Part shown: piece by piece, positions 8,960 through 19,092 of the stretch
Layout of the letters: every line of letters starts with the position of its first letter
Position numbering within the stretch: the stretch's first letter is position 1
Notes under the pieces: model-generated
The model's database searches: none
Told to the model about the DNA's origin: nothing
The model's input: only the letters and a program-made list of their open reading frames with translations
Translations under genes and position numbers: made by a program
From: CAWIUB01 sp963839175
Lineage (GTDB): Bacteria; Actinomycetota; Actinomycetes; Mycobacteriales; Jatrophihabitantaceae
DNA length: 64,000 nt
Direction: 5' to 3'
Assembly: GCA_963839175.1 (NCBI GenBank)
Contig: CAWIUB010000030.1
Span: 62,001-126,000 of the forward strand

Positions 8960-8975
8960 TCGAACGTTCGTTCGA
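8960..8975 (+). promoter_or_regulatory. LexA-binding SOS box upstream of ruvC
   Basis: TCGAACGTTCGTTCGA is a perfect match to the actinobacterial LexA operator TCGAAC-N4-GTTCGA. It lies 12 bases upstream of the ruvC GTG, just downstream of a weak -10-like TAGTGT (8953-8958), where LexA binding would block transcription. It predicts DNA-damage induction of ruvC, ruvA and ruvB. The divergent M50 protease gene could also be affected. Confidence 0.9.
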
Positions 8976-8987
8976 GATGGAGGTTCC

Positions 8988-9503
8988 GTGCGGGTTCTCG
9001 GCATCGACCCCGGTATGACGCGTTGTGGCATCGGGGTCGTCGACGGCGCGCCCGGCCGGACGCTGTCGTTGGTCAGTGTCGCGGTGGTGCGCACCGCGTC
9101 CGATGCCGAGGTCAGCGAGCGCCTGCTGGCCCTCGCCGACGCGCTGGCCGCCGCCATCGGCCGGTTCCGGCCGGACGTCGTGGCGGTCGAGCGGGTGTTC
9201 AGCCAGCAGAACGTCCGGACGGTGATGGGCACCGCGCAGGTGGCGGGCCTGGCCATCGTCGCTGCGACCCGGGCGGGCACGCCGGTCGCCCTGCACACGC
9301 CGAGTGAAGTCAAGGCGGCGGTGACCGGATCGGGGTCGGCGGGCAAGGCGCAGGTGGGTGCGATGGTGAGCCGGCTGCTGAGGCTGCCCGAGGCGCCACG
9401 CCCGGCCGATGCCTCCGACGCGCTGGCGCTGGCGATCTGTCAGCTGTGGCGCGGCGCGGCGCACTCCCGGTTGGTGGCCGCGGCGGGCACGATGGCACGG
9501 TGA
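8988..9503 (+). CDS. ruvC: Crossover junction endodeoxyribonuclease RuvC
   Basis: 171 residues from GTG 8988. This start is chosen because GGAGG at 8979-8983 precedes it and the protein then opens VRVLGIDPGMTRCGIGVVDG as in the family; a longer frame from 8955 would run through the SOS box. RuvC resolves Holliday junctions by dual nicking. The catalytic acids are visible: Asp in GIDPG, Glu in AVERVF, and the Asp pair in PADASDALALA. It forms an operon with ruvA, 7 bases downstream. Confidence 0.95.
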   Translation: MRVLGIDPGMTRCGIGVVDGAPGRTLSLVSVAVVRTASDAEVSERLLALADALAAAIGRFRPDVVAVERVFSQQNVRTVMGTAQVAGLAIVAATRAGTPVALHTPSEVKAAVTGSGSAGKAQVGAMVSRLLRLPEAPRPADASDALALAICQLWRGAAHSRLVAAAGTMAR

Positions 9504-9510
9504 TTCGTCG

Positions 9511-10119
9511 ATGATCGCGAGCGTGCACGGCATGGTGGCCGCCCTCGGTCCCGACGGTGCGGTCGTCGAGGTCGGCGGGGTGGGGCTCGCCGTCTCGTGC
9601 TCACCCGGCACCCTGGCCAGGCTGCGAGTGGGCGACACCGCGCGCCTTGCCACCAGCCTGGTCGTCCGCGAGGACTCGCTCACCCTCTACGGCTTCGCCG
9701 ACGACGACGAGCGGGCGCTGTTCGAGCTGTTGCAGACCGCGAACGGCGTCGGCCCCAGGCTGGCGCAGACGATCCTGGCGGTGCATCCGCCGCGCGAGGT
9801 GCGCCGCGCGATCGTCATGGGTGACCTCGCTTCGCTCACCCGGGTGCCCGGCATCGGCCGAAAGGGCGCCGAGCGCATCGTCCTGGAGTTGCGCGATCGG
9901 ATCGGGGCCGTCGATGGGACCGACACCGAAGCCGAGATGGCCGGCGTGGTGCCGGTCGCGCCGTGGCGGGACCAGCTGCGACACGCGCTGGCCGGGCTCG
10001 GTTTCACCGGCAAGGAGGCCATGGACGCGATCGACCTCGTGGCCGACGAGGCCGGCGACACTCCAGACGTGTCGGCCTTGCTGCGCCGAACCATCCAGTT
10101 GCTAGGCAGAACGCGATGA
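9511..10119 (+). CDS. ruvA: Holliday junction branch migration protein RuvA
   Basis: 202 residues from ATG 9511, where the family N-terminus MIASVHGMVAALG begins; longer in-frame extensions lie within ruvC and are spurious. Domain I is an OB fold (residues 1-65). Domain II holds two helix-hairpin-helix motifs (TANGVGPRLAQTIL and VPGIGRKGAERIVLEL). Domain III is the RuvB-binding UBA-like helix bundle (ALAGLGFTGKEAMDAID). RuvA tetramers hold the junction for RuvB. The stop codon overlaps an ATG at 10116 that looks like the original ruvB start. Confidence 0.95.
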   Translation: MIASVHGMVAALGPDGAVVEVGGVGLAVSCSPGTLARLRVGDTARLATSLVVREDSLTLYGFADDDERALFELLQTANGVGPRLAQTILAVHPPREVRRAIVMGDLASLTRVPGIGRKGAERIVLELRDRIGAVDGTDTEAEMAGVVPVAPWRDQLRHALAGLGFTGKEAMDAIDLVADEAGDTPDVSALLRRTIQLLGRTR

Positions 10120-10220
10120 CCAGCGAACTGAACCACGAAGAACTGAAGCCACGAAGAACTGAACCACGAAGAACTGAACCACGAAGAACTGAACCACGAA
10201 GAACGGGCCGGGGCGACTGA
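10116..10220 (+). other. Probable original 5' end of ruvB, now frameshifted (34-codon remnant ORF)
   Basis: The ATG at 10116-10118 overlaps the ruvA stop in the ATGA arrangement expected for ruvA-ruvB. It reads MTSELNHEEL, then shifts frame at the extra G (10148) in the second copy of a 15-bp repeat and ends at TGA 10218-10220. Removing that single base would put this ATG in frame through the whole ruvB gene with no stop. It is therefore either a frameshifted start, a sequencing error, or a translation-control upstream ORF. Confidence 0.65.
10125..10200 (+). repeat. 15-bp tandem repeat, five copies (one of 16 bp), encoding ELNHE
   Basis: The unit GAACTGAACCACGAA occurs at 10125-10139, 10140-10155 (with an inserted G), 10156-10170, 10171-10185 and 10186-10200, followed by a partial GAAC. 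All copies except the second are identical. Because the unit is five codons, copy-number change would not alter frame; the 16-bp copy does. In the ruvB frame it reads (ELNHE)n. Confidence 0.93.
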
Positions 10221-10239
10221 GGGCAACGCAACCACCAAA

Positions 10240-10405
10240 GCGATGAGCGCTCGCGCGAACCCGGGGCCCCCGCGAAATCGTGAAGCGATTTCGCGGGGTG
10301 GGAAGGGCCCCGCCGCCGCGACGCGGCCCGCGCCGACGGCGCGGAGCGGAGACCTGGATCCACCCGAGCGCAGCGAGCGGTGGAGACAGGAATCCGCCCA
10401 GGGCG
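10240..10405 (+). repeat. Palindromic repeat insert at the 5' end of ruvB
   Basis: The segment opens with the dispersed core GCGATGAGCGCTCGCGC (10240-10256). It contains a perfect hairpin at 10268-10298 (13-bp stem CCCCGCGAAATCG, loop TGAAG), a CCGCGCC-GAC-GGCGCGG hairpin, and GGATCCACCCGAGCGC at 10356-10371, which recurs at the end of rarA. It encodes about 55 low-complexity residues that are not part of normal RuvB. It resembles REP-type elements inserted in frame in a gene. Confidence 0.7.
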
Positions 10406-11439
10406 GGATAGATGATGACTTAGTCTCGCCGCTCCCGGTCGCGGACGAGCGCGAGGTCGAGGCTAGCCTGCGGCCCAAGCGGCTGGCCGAATTCCCCGGC
10501 CAGCCGAAGGTGCGCGAACAGCTCGAGCTCGTCCTGGAGAGTGCCCTGCGCCGCGGCCGGCCGCCTGACCACGTACTGCTCAGCGGTCCGCCAGGTCTCG
10601 GCAAGACCAGCCTGGCGATGATCATCGCGACGGAGCTCGGCACGTCGATCCGGGTTACCAGCGGGCCCGCGATCGAGCGTGCCGGCGACCTGGCGGCGCT
10701 GCTCACCAGCCTCGCCCACGGCGAGGTGCTCTTCATCGACGAGATCCATCGCATCGCCCGTCCGGCCGAAGAACTGCTGTACATGGCCATGGAGGACTTT
10801 CGGGTCGACGTGATGGTAGGCAAGGGCCCGGGCGCCACCGCGATCCCGCTCGACCTGGCGACGTTCACCCTGGTCGGTGCCACGACTCGCGCCGGTCTGC
10901 TGACCGGCCCGCTGCGCGACCGGTTCGGGTTCACCGGGCACCTGGACTTCTATGACGTCGCTGACCTGGAACGGATCTTGCACCGCTCGGCGGCGCTGCT
11001 CGGGGTGCCCTTGAAGGCCGACGGCGCGGCGGAGATCGCCGGGCGGTCTCGCGGCACCCCGCGAATCGCCAACCGGCTGCTGCGCCGCGTCCGGGATTAC
11101 GCCGAGGTGCGGGCCGACGGGGTGGTCACCGAGCGGGTTGCCCGCGAGGCCCTGGCCGTCTACGACGTGGACGAGCTGGGCCTGGACCGGCTGGACCGGG
11201 CCGTGCTCGACGTGCTGGTGCGGCGGTTCGGCGGCGGTCCGGTGGGCGTTGGCACGATTGCCGTCGCAGTGGGCGAAGAGGTCGAGACGGTCGAAGAGGT
11301 CGCGGAGCCCTTCCTGGTCCGCGCTGGGCTGCTCGCCCGCACGCCTCGCGGCCGGGTGGCCACCCCGGCGGCGTGGGTTCATCTGGGCCTGACGCCGCCC
11401 CGCGACGCCGCGGGCGGCCCCACCCTGTTCGACCGCTGA
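10243..11439 (+). CDS. ruvB: Holliday junction branch migration ATPase RuvB (with unusual N-terminal extension)
   Basis: 398 residues from ATG 10243, the first ATG in the intact frame. The conserved RuvB part starts near residue 60 (DLVSPLPVADEREVEASLRPKRL). Walker A is GPPGLGKTS, Walker B is LFIDEIH, sensor 1 is LVGATTRAG, and the C-terminal winged helix contains RTPRGRVATPAAW. RuvB drives branch migration on RuvA-bound junctions. The first 60 residues come from palindromic repeat DNA and have no counterpart in the family. No Shine-Dalgarno precedes 10243 and no in-frame ATG/GTG/TTG lies nearer the conserved part, so how translation starts is uncertain. Normal initiation was probably at 10116. 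Confidence 0.9.
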   Translation: MSARANPGPPRNREAISRGGKGPAAATRPAPTARSGDLDPPERSERWRQESAQGGIDDDLVSPLPVADEREVEASLRPKRLAEFPGQPKVREQLELVLESALRRGRPPDHVLLSGPPGLGKTSLAMIIATELGTSIRVTSGPAIERAGDLAALLTSLAHGEVLFIDEIHRIARPAEELLYMAMEDFRVDVMVGKGPGATAIPLDLATFTLVGATTRAGLLTGPLRDRFGFTGHLDFYDVADLERILHRSAALLGVPLKADGAAEIAGRSRGTPRIANRLLRRVRDYAEVRADGVVTERVAREALAVYDVDELGLDRLDRAVLDVLVRRFGGGPVGVGTIAVAVGEEVETVEEVAEPFLVRAGLLARTPRGRVATPAAWVHLGLTPPRDAAGGPTLFDR

Positions 11440-11473
11440 CGGCCAGCTTCGGCACCTCGCCGCCGGGTTCGCC

Positions 11474-11479
11474 TAGACT
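11474..11479 (+). promoter_or_regulatory. Putative -10 box for yajC-secDF
   Basis: TAGACT in the 75-bp ruvB-yajC gap, 35 bases before the yajC ATG. The same hexamer occurs before relA, metK and def in this window. No clear -35 is seen. Confidence 0.45.
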
Positions 11480-11514
11480 GCTTGGCATCCCCTTGCTGTG
11501 AATTCGAGGAACCC

Positions 11515-11844
11515 ATGAGTGCCTTGCCCCTGATCATCGTGGCCGTCCTGCTACTCGGCATGTTCTGGTTCACCCAGCGCAACAAGCAACGGGCGGCCGC
11601 AGCCGAGGCGCGCCGCCGAGAGACGATCGGCTTCGGCTCGCAGGTGATGACCACCTCGGGCCTGTACGGCACGGTCACCCAGGTCAACGACGACGACACG
11701 GTGCAGCTCGCGATCGCGCCGGGCATCGAGGTCAAATGGGCGCTAGCCGCGCTGCGCGACATCGAGTCGCTGCCGGACCGTTACAAGCAGGCCGTCGAGA
11801 CCCGCAGCGGCGACGAACCACCCGAGGACGGCCCGACGGCCTGA
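11515..11844 (+). CDS. yajC: Preprotein translocase subunit YajC
   Basis: 109 residues from ATG 11515, preceded by GAGGA (11506-11510). One N-terminal membrane helix (LPLIIVAVLLLGMFWF, about residues 4-19) is followed by a basic stretch (RNKQRAAAAEARRR) and the cytoplasmic domain with GSQVMTTSGLYGTV, typical of YajC. It associates with SecDF at the SecYEG channel. It lies directly upstream of secD and secF. An upstream in-frame ATG at 11482 lacks a ribosome-binding site and would bury the signal-anchor, so it was rejected. Confidence 0.93.
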   Translation: MSALPLIIVAVLLLGMFWFTQRNKQRAAAAEARRRETIGFGSQVMTTSGLYGTVTQVNDDDTVQLAIAPGIEVKWALAALRDIESLPDRYKQAVETRSGDEPPEDGPTA

Positions 11845-11871
11845 TCACGGCCAGACCCCATATGCGTCGGT

Positions 11872-11934
11872 CATACTGTGCCGATACCGCGCAGGAGATG
11901 CGCGCGCATAATGCGCGGGGCCCCGTAGCGGGGC
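11872..11934 (+). promoter_or_regulatory. Putative promoter -10 and leader hairpin upstream of secD
   Basis: CATACT at 11872-11877 resembles a -10 box and would give a leader of about 85 bases. The leader carries a GC-rich hairpin at 11920-11934 (GCCCCG-TAG-CGGGGC) and a neighbouring GCGCGC palindrome, followed by GAGGAGA before the GTG of secD. It may be an internal promoter allowing secDF to be expressed apart from yajC. There is no similarity to a known riboswitch. Confidence 0.3.
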
Positions 11935-11971
11935 GCTCGCCGGACACAGATCGCTGAGGAGACCTACCCCC

Positions 11972-13903
11972 GTGGCACCACCCGCCGGAACGCTGCGCGT
12001 CGGGCGCTATTTCCTGGCCCTGCTGGCAGCATTCGCGGTTCTTTACTTGATCGCCTTCTGGCCGGGGCAACGGCATACTCCCAAGCTGGGCCTCGACCTC
12101 GTGGGCGGTGCACAAGTCGTCTATCAGGCCAAGGGTCCGACCCCGCCCAGGTCGTCGATGAACGAGGCCAGGGACATCATGGAGCAGCGGGTCAACGGCT
12201 CCGGGGTCGCCAACGCCGAGGTCGTCATCCAAGGGTCGAACCAGATCGTGGTCTCGATCCCCGGCAAGAACGTCACCGACCTGCAAGATCTGGGGCAGGC
12301 CGCCAAGTTGAACTTCCGGCCGGTGGTCATGCCCGCGGTGCCGTTCACCCCGGCCGCGTCCACGTCGAGTTCCGCGACGCCGTCCGCGAGCACGAGTACC
12401 ACGAAGTCGCTCGACCCGCTGAAGGGACTGAAGTTCGCGATCCCGACGAGCGAAGCCGAATACGACAAGCTCACCACCGCACAGCAACAGCAGCTGCAGA
12501 CGGCGCTGGCCAACTTCGACTGCACCAGCAAGAACAAGCCGCCGGACCTTGTGAACCAGACGCTGATCGCCTGTGACGAACCCGTCGGCACCTCGCCGCC
12601 CACACAGATCTACCTGCTTGGGCCGGTGATCGTGGCCGGCAACCAGATCTCCAGCGCGAGCGCGGTGGCACCGAACCTGACCTCGGGCCAGACCCAGTGG
12701 ACCGTCTCGCTGAACCTCAAGCCCAGCGGTCAGACCGCCTGGGCCAGGTACACCGGCGCCCATCACTCCACACAGTCGCCGAACATCCCGCCGGTCAGCA
12801 GCTGCGGCGCGTCGACCGCACCGTGCGCCGAGTACGTGGCATTCACCCTCGACGGCAGTGTGGTCTCCGCACCACACAACGAGGCGGCGATCAACGGAGG
12901 GGCGACGCAGATCAGCGGGTCGTTCACCCAGTCGTCCGCGGAGAAACTCGCCCAGCAGCTCAAGTACGGCGCTCTGCCGCTGGACTTCACCACACTGACC
13001 AGTCAGAACGTCTCGGCCTCGCTCGGCACGGCGCAGCTCAAGGCCGGCCTGCTCGCCGGTGGCATCGGGCTCATCCTCGTCGTTGTCTACTCGCTGATCT
13101 ACTACCGGGCGCTCGGCCTGGTCACCATCGCCTCGCTGCTGGTGTCCGGCGGGCTGACGTACGCCTGCCTGGTGATCCTCGGCGAGCAGATCGGATTCAC
13201 GCTGACGCTCGCAGGCATCGCCGGCTTCATCGTGGCGGTGGGTATCACCGCGGACTCGTTCGTCGTGTTCTTCGAACGAATAAAGGACGAAGTGCACGAA
13301 GGCCGCTCTATGCGGGTGGCCGTCCCGCGTGCCTGGGTGCGTGCCCGGCGCACGATCCTGTCGGCCGACACGGTCTCGTTCCTCGCCGCGGCAGTGCTCT
13401 ATTACTTCGCCGCCGGGGACGTGAAGGGCTTCGCGTTCACCCTGGGGCTGTCGACGATCCTCGACCTGGTCGTGGTCTTCCTGTTCACCCACCCGACCGT
13501 CTCTCTGCTGTCGCGCAGCAGGGCGTTCGGCTCGGCCCGTTTCAGCGGGCTGAACGCCGTGCGCGAGGGTGGCGTCGCGGTGAGCGACGCTGCGCCCGTC
13601 ACATCCGGTCCGGTGCACCGGGGCAAGCCGCCGCGCGCCGCCACAGGCGCGGCGACCTCGTCGGTGGCCGTTCTGGACCGCGAGCGGGAGCTGGCGGAGC
13701 TCGAACCGGCCGTCGAGCCCGACACCGGGCACATCGCCGATGTACCGCCCGTCGAAGCCGCCCCACCGGACTACGCGCCCGCCGAAACCACAGCGCCGGA
13801 GCACGCGCCTGCCGTGCCGCAACCCGGCACGGCCGCCGAACGGGCCGCGGCCCGGCGCGCTCGGCTGCGGGCCGAGGCCTCGGCGCGAAAGGGCGGCGAG
13901 TGA
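11972..13903 (+). CDS. secD: Protein translocase subunit SecD
   Basis: 643 residues from GTG 11972, preceded by TGAGGAGA. TM1 is at residues 12-31. The P1 region opens with LGLDLVGGAQVVY, the classic SecD signature, and contains MEQRVNGSGVANAEVVIQG. A Ser/Thr-rich insert (about 128-146) interrupts the periplasmic domain. Five further TM segments include AGIAGFIVAVGITADSFVVFFERIKDE, the proton-coupled motif. A Pro/Ala-rich tail of about 120 residues after the last TM is typical of actinobacterial SecD. SecDF uses the proton gradient to complete secretion. The stop overlaps the secF ATG (TGATG). Confidence 0.95.
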   Translation: MAPPAGTLRVGRYFLALLAAFAVLYLIAFWPGQRHTPKLGLDLVGGAQVVYQAKGPTPPRSSMNEARDIMEQRVNGSGVANAEVVIQGSNQIVVSIPGKNVTDLQDLGQAAKLNFRPVVMPAVPFTPAASTSSSATPSASTSTTKSLDPLKGLKFAIPTSEAEYDKLTTAQQQQLQTALANFDCTSKNKPPDLVNQTLIACDEPVGTSPPTQIYLLGPVIVAGNQISSASAVAPNLTSGQTQWTVSLNLKPSGQTAWARYTGAHHSTQSPNIPPVSSCGASTAPCAEYVAFTLDGSVVSAPHNEAAINGGATQISGSFTQSSAEKLAQQLKYGALPLDFTTLTSQNVSASLGTAQLKAGLLAGGIGLILVVVYSLIYYRALGLVTIASLLVSGGLTYACLVILGEQIGFTLTLAGIAGFIVAVGITADSFVVFFERIKDEVHEGRSMRVAVPRAWVRARRTILSADTVSFLAAAVLYYFAAGDVKGFAFTLGLSTILDLVVVFLFTHPTVSLLSRSRAFGSARFSGLNAVREGGVAVSDAAPVTSGPVHRGKPPRAATGAATSSVAVLDRERELAELEPAVEPDTGHIADVPPVEAAPPDYAPAETTAPEHAPAVPQPGTAAERAAARRARLRAEASARKGGE

Positions 13904-15003
13904 TGTCGATCTTCCGGCGGCTCTACCGCGGCGAAACCCGCTTCGAATTCATCGGCACCCGCCGCCGGTGGTACCTGGCGTCAGCGATCATCATCGCGGT
14001 CTGCATCATCAGCTTCGTCTTCCGGGGCTTCAACTGGGGCGTCGAATTCAAGGGCGGGACGCAGTTCCAGATCCCCGTCCAGAACACCTCGATCACGACC
14101 ACCCAGGCCGAGAAAGCATTCAGCGATGCCGGAGTTGCGCCGGCCGACGCCGCCCGGATGGTGGGCTCGGGCAGCACCCGGCAGATCGTCATCAAGACGC
14201 AGACGCTGCAACTCGACCAGCAGAGCACCCTCGAGACGAAGGTCGCGGCCGACCTCGGGATCGCCAAAAGCTCGATCACCGTACAGACGGTGAGTTCGAG
14301 TTGGGGTCACGACATTACCGTGAAGGCCATCCAGGGCCTGATCGTCTTCCTGATCATCGTCTCGATCTACATCTCGATCCGGTTCCAATGGAGGATGGCG
14401 GTCGGCGGCATCGTCGCCTTGCTGCATGACCTCATCCTGTCCGCGGGTGTGTACTCGCTGGTGGGATTCGAGGTCACGCCGTCGACCGTGGTGGGTCTGC
14501 TGACCATCCTCGGTTTCTCGCTGTACGACACCGTGGTGGTGTACGACAAGGTGGCGGAGAACTCCCGCGACCTGCTGGCGGGCTCGCGGATGACGTTCTC
14601 CGAGGCGGCGAATCTGGCCGTCAACCAGACGCTGATGCGCTCGATCAATACGTCGCTGATTGCGTTGCTGCCGGTGGCCGGGCTGCTGTTCGTCGGCGCC
14701 GGGCTGTTGGGCGTCGGGACGATCAAGGATCTGGCCCTGATCCTGTTCGTGGGCCTGGCTTCGGGCGCCTACAGCTCGCTGTTCCTGGCCACCCCGATCG
14801 TGGTCGATCTCACCGAGCGGGAGCCGGCATACCGGCAGCTCGCCAAGCGGGTCCGGGCCAAACGGGCGAGCGAGGCGGCTCGGGCCCAGGCGGCAGCTGG
14901 TGCACCCGAGCTGGCGGTAACCGGCGGGCCGCGGCGCGCCGGAGGCCCGGCGCCCGCCCCGAAACCCGGCGCCCGGCCGCAGCGCACCCCGCGCCGCCGG
15001 TGA
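13903..15003 (+). CDS. secF: Protein translocase subunit SecF
   Basis: 366 residues from ATG 13903, which shares a base with the secD stop. FRGFNWGVEFKGGTQF after TM1 is the SecF signature. TM4-TM5 contain VVGLLTILGFSLYDTVVVYDKVAENSR, the conserved proton-relay helix, and MRSINTSLIALLPVAGLL follows. A Pro/Arg/Ala-rich cytoplasmic tail closes the protein. It partners SecD and YajC. The end overlaps the apt start by four bases (GTGA), a compact operon junction. Confidence 0.95.
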   Translation: MSIFRRLYRGETRFEFIGTRRRWYLASAIIIAVCIISFVFRGFNWGVEFKGGTQFQIPVQNTSITTTQAEKAFSDAGVAPADAARMVGSGSTRQIVIKTQTLQLDQQSTLETKVAADLGIAKSSITVQTVSSSWGHDITVKAIQGLIVFLIIVSIYISIRFQWRMAVGGIVALLHDLILSAGVYSLVGFEVTPSTVVGLLTILGFSLYDTVVVYDKVAENSRDLLAGSRMTFSEAANLAVNQTLMRSINTSLIALLPVAGLLFVGAGLLGVGTIKDLALILFVGLASGAYSSLFLATPIVVDLTEREPAYRQLAKRVRAKRASEAARAQAAAGAPELAVTGGPRRAGGPAPAPKPGARPQRTPRRR

Positions 15004-15545
15004 CGCCGCAGAACGCCATGCCCGACATCGCCGGGCTCGTGGCGGCGCGGTTGCGGGACGTGCCCGACTTTCCGCAACCGGGCATCGTGTTCAAGGACAT
15101 CACCCCGCTGCTCGCCGACGGCGCTGCGTTCGCCGCAGCCACCGCGGCGCTGGCCGATTTTGCCCGGGCCTGCGGGCCGGTCGATCTGGTCTGCGGGATC
15201 GAGGCGCGCGGCTTCATCGTCGCGGCCGCCCTGGCCCGTCAGCTGGACTGTGGGCTGGTGCCGGTGCGCAAGGCCGGCAAGCTGCCGCCGCCCACCTTGC
15301 ACCGGGCCTACGCCCTGGAATACGGCACGGCCGAGATCGAGGTGCCCGTCAACGTCCTGGCCGGCAAGCGCGTCTACCTGGTCGACGACGTGCTGGCGAC
15401 GGGCGGCACCCTCGCCGCGGCGCTCGACCTGATCGCCGTGGCCGGTGCGACGATCACCGGGGTTGGCGTGCTGCTGGAGCTCGGCTTCCTGGACGGCCGC
15501 GGCCACCTGCCGGGGATCGACCTGCGCACGCTGCTGCGCGTCTAG
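15000..15545 (+). CDS. apt: Adenine phosphoribosyltransferase
   Basis: 181 residues from GTG 15000 (ATG 15018 also plausible). It makes AMP from adenine and PRPP. Visible motifs are VPDFPQPGIVFKDITPLL, CGIEARGFI, VRKAGKLPPPT and the PRPP loop VYLVDDVLATGGTL. The end MLLELGFLDGR-like segment matches the family. In actinobacteria apt sits between secF and relA; this order is kept, and the GTGA overlap with secF implies translational coupling. Confidence 0.95.
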   Translation: MTPQNAMPDIAGLVAARLRDVPDFPQPGIVFKDITPLLADGAAFAAATAALADFARACGPVDLVCGIEARGFIVAAALARQLDCGLVPVRKAGKLPPPTLHRAYALEYGTAEIEVPVNVLAGKRVYLVDDVLATGGTLAAALDLIAVAGATITGVGVLLELGFLDGRGHLPGIDLRTLLRV

Positions 15546-15651
15546 CCCGGCAATGTCTGGATCGTCCTGGGCATAGGACGTGATAGCGGGCAGATTGCCG
15601 GAACGTCCACCGCCAGACTGCCGGCACCCTCGACGGCTCGCACCGCATCCC

Positions 15652-15657
15652 TAGACT
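15652..15657 (+). promoter_or_regulatory. Putative -10 box for relA
   Basis: TAGACT lies 31 bases upstream of the relA ATG in the 143-bp apt-relA gap. It is identical to the boxes before yajC, metK and def. The -35 is not obvious. A relA promoter separate from the sec-apt operon is expected in actinobacteria. Confidence 0.45.
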
Positions 15658-15688
15658 GGAGGGGTAAGGCCCACCTTGCACGGACGGG

Positions 15689-18100
<2,412 letters not shown>

Positions 18101-18134
18101 ACTTTAGAGCCCCCGCCAATAGGGGCGCGGGCTC

Positions 18135-18947
18135 TCAGCTGGACTTGACGTTCAGCGTGGTCAGCTTGATCGGCAACTTGGGTGCGCCGTCGCCGGTCCG
18201 GTTGGCGTTGTTCGAGCCCGCCGCGGCCACCTTGTCGATAATCGACATCCCGCCGGTAACGGTGCCGAAGACGGTGTATTGGGCCGGCAGCGAATCGTTC
18301 TTGTACGTGATGAAGAACTGACTGCCGCCTGTGTTCGCCGACCCGGTGTTGGCCATCGCGATCACCCCGCGGGTGTACTTCTCCTTGCCCGTGTACTCAT
18401 CCGGGATGGTGTAGCCGGGGCCGCCGCTGCCCTTGCCGGTCGGGTCGCCGCACTGCAGCACGTAGATGCTGGTCGTCACCAGCCGGTGGCACGCGGTGTC
18501 GTTGTAGAACTTCTGCTTGACGAGCGACTCGAAGCTGGCGACGGTGCACGGCGCCTTGGCCCGGTCCAGCGTGAACACCATCGGCCCGCGGGTGGTGGCG
18601 ACGTCGACCACCGCCATTCCGGTCTTGGGCGGCGTGGTAGTCGACGGAACGGTGACCGGCTTCGACGCCGTGCCGCTCTTGGTCCAGGTGCACCGGTACT
18701 TGGCAGCGGCCTGCGTCGCGGTCGCCGATGCCGCGCTCGGCGAGGCGCTGGAGGCCGCAGTGTTCTTGTTGTCGTTGCGCGTCACCACCACGATGAAGAG
18801 CACCACGACCAGGGCGAGCACCAGGGTGCCAGCGACGGTCGCGATCAGGACCCGACGCTTGCGCGCCGCCTCCTGCACCTGACGTTGCTGCAGCTGACGT
18901 TCGAGGTGTCGGCGCGCGGCCTCCCGGCGCTGCTTGCTGGTCGGCAC
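18135..18947 (-). CDS. Membrane-anchored cyclophilin-type peptidyl-prolyl cis-trans isomerase
   Basis: 270 residues. A very basic N-terminus (KQRREAARRHLERQLQQRQ) precedes one membrane helix (residues 33-56, VLIATVAGTLVLALVVVLFIVVV), then a Ser/Ala linker and an extracytoplasmic cyclophilin domain with ACHRLVTT, GSGGPGYTIPDEY, GVIAMANTGSANTGGSQFFITY and YTVFGTVTGGM. The FFITY block holds the usual catalytic face. The usual FHR is CHR here. It probably assists folding of exported proteins. It is convergent with relA and divergent from the metallo-hydrolase gene. The start codon is GTG. Confidence 0.92.
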   Translation of the reverse strand: MPTSKQRREAARRHLERQLQQRQVQEAARKRRVLIATVAGTLVLALVVVLFIVVVTRNDNKNTAASSASPSAASATATQAAAKYRCTWTKSGTASKPVTVPSTTTPPKTGMAVVDVATTRGPMVFTLDRAKAPCTVASFESLVKQKFYNDTACHRLVTTSIYVLQCGDPTGKGSGGPGYTIPDEYTGKEKYTRGVIAMANTGSANTGGSQFFITYKNDSLPAQYTVFGTVTGGMSIIDKVAAAGSNNANRTGDGAPKLPIKLTTLNVKSS

Positions 18948-19092
18948 GAAGCGGTCCTCTCGACTGCACGCGGTATACGGGGTCCGCGACAGTGTATGGA
19001 TGCCGGCTCAGCGTTGCCTGAGCCCTGGGTCCGCGGCGCCGGGTCGGTAAGGTTGGCTGTCCTATCCAACAGCATGCAACGGGAGTACCGCT

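Noticed and set aside
12697..13902. Long open frame joined to the front of secF
   Set aside because: It overlaps secD in another frame and is Arg-rich. SecF conservation begins at ATG 13903.
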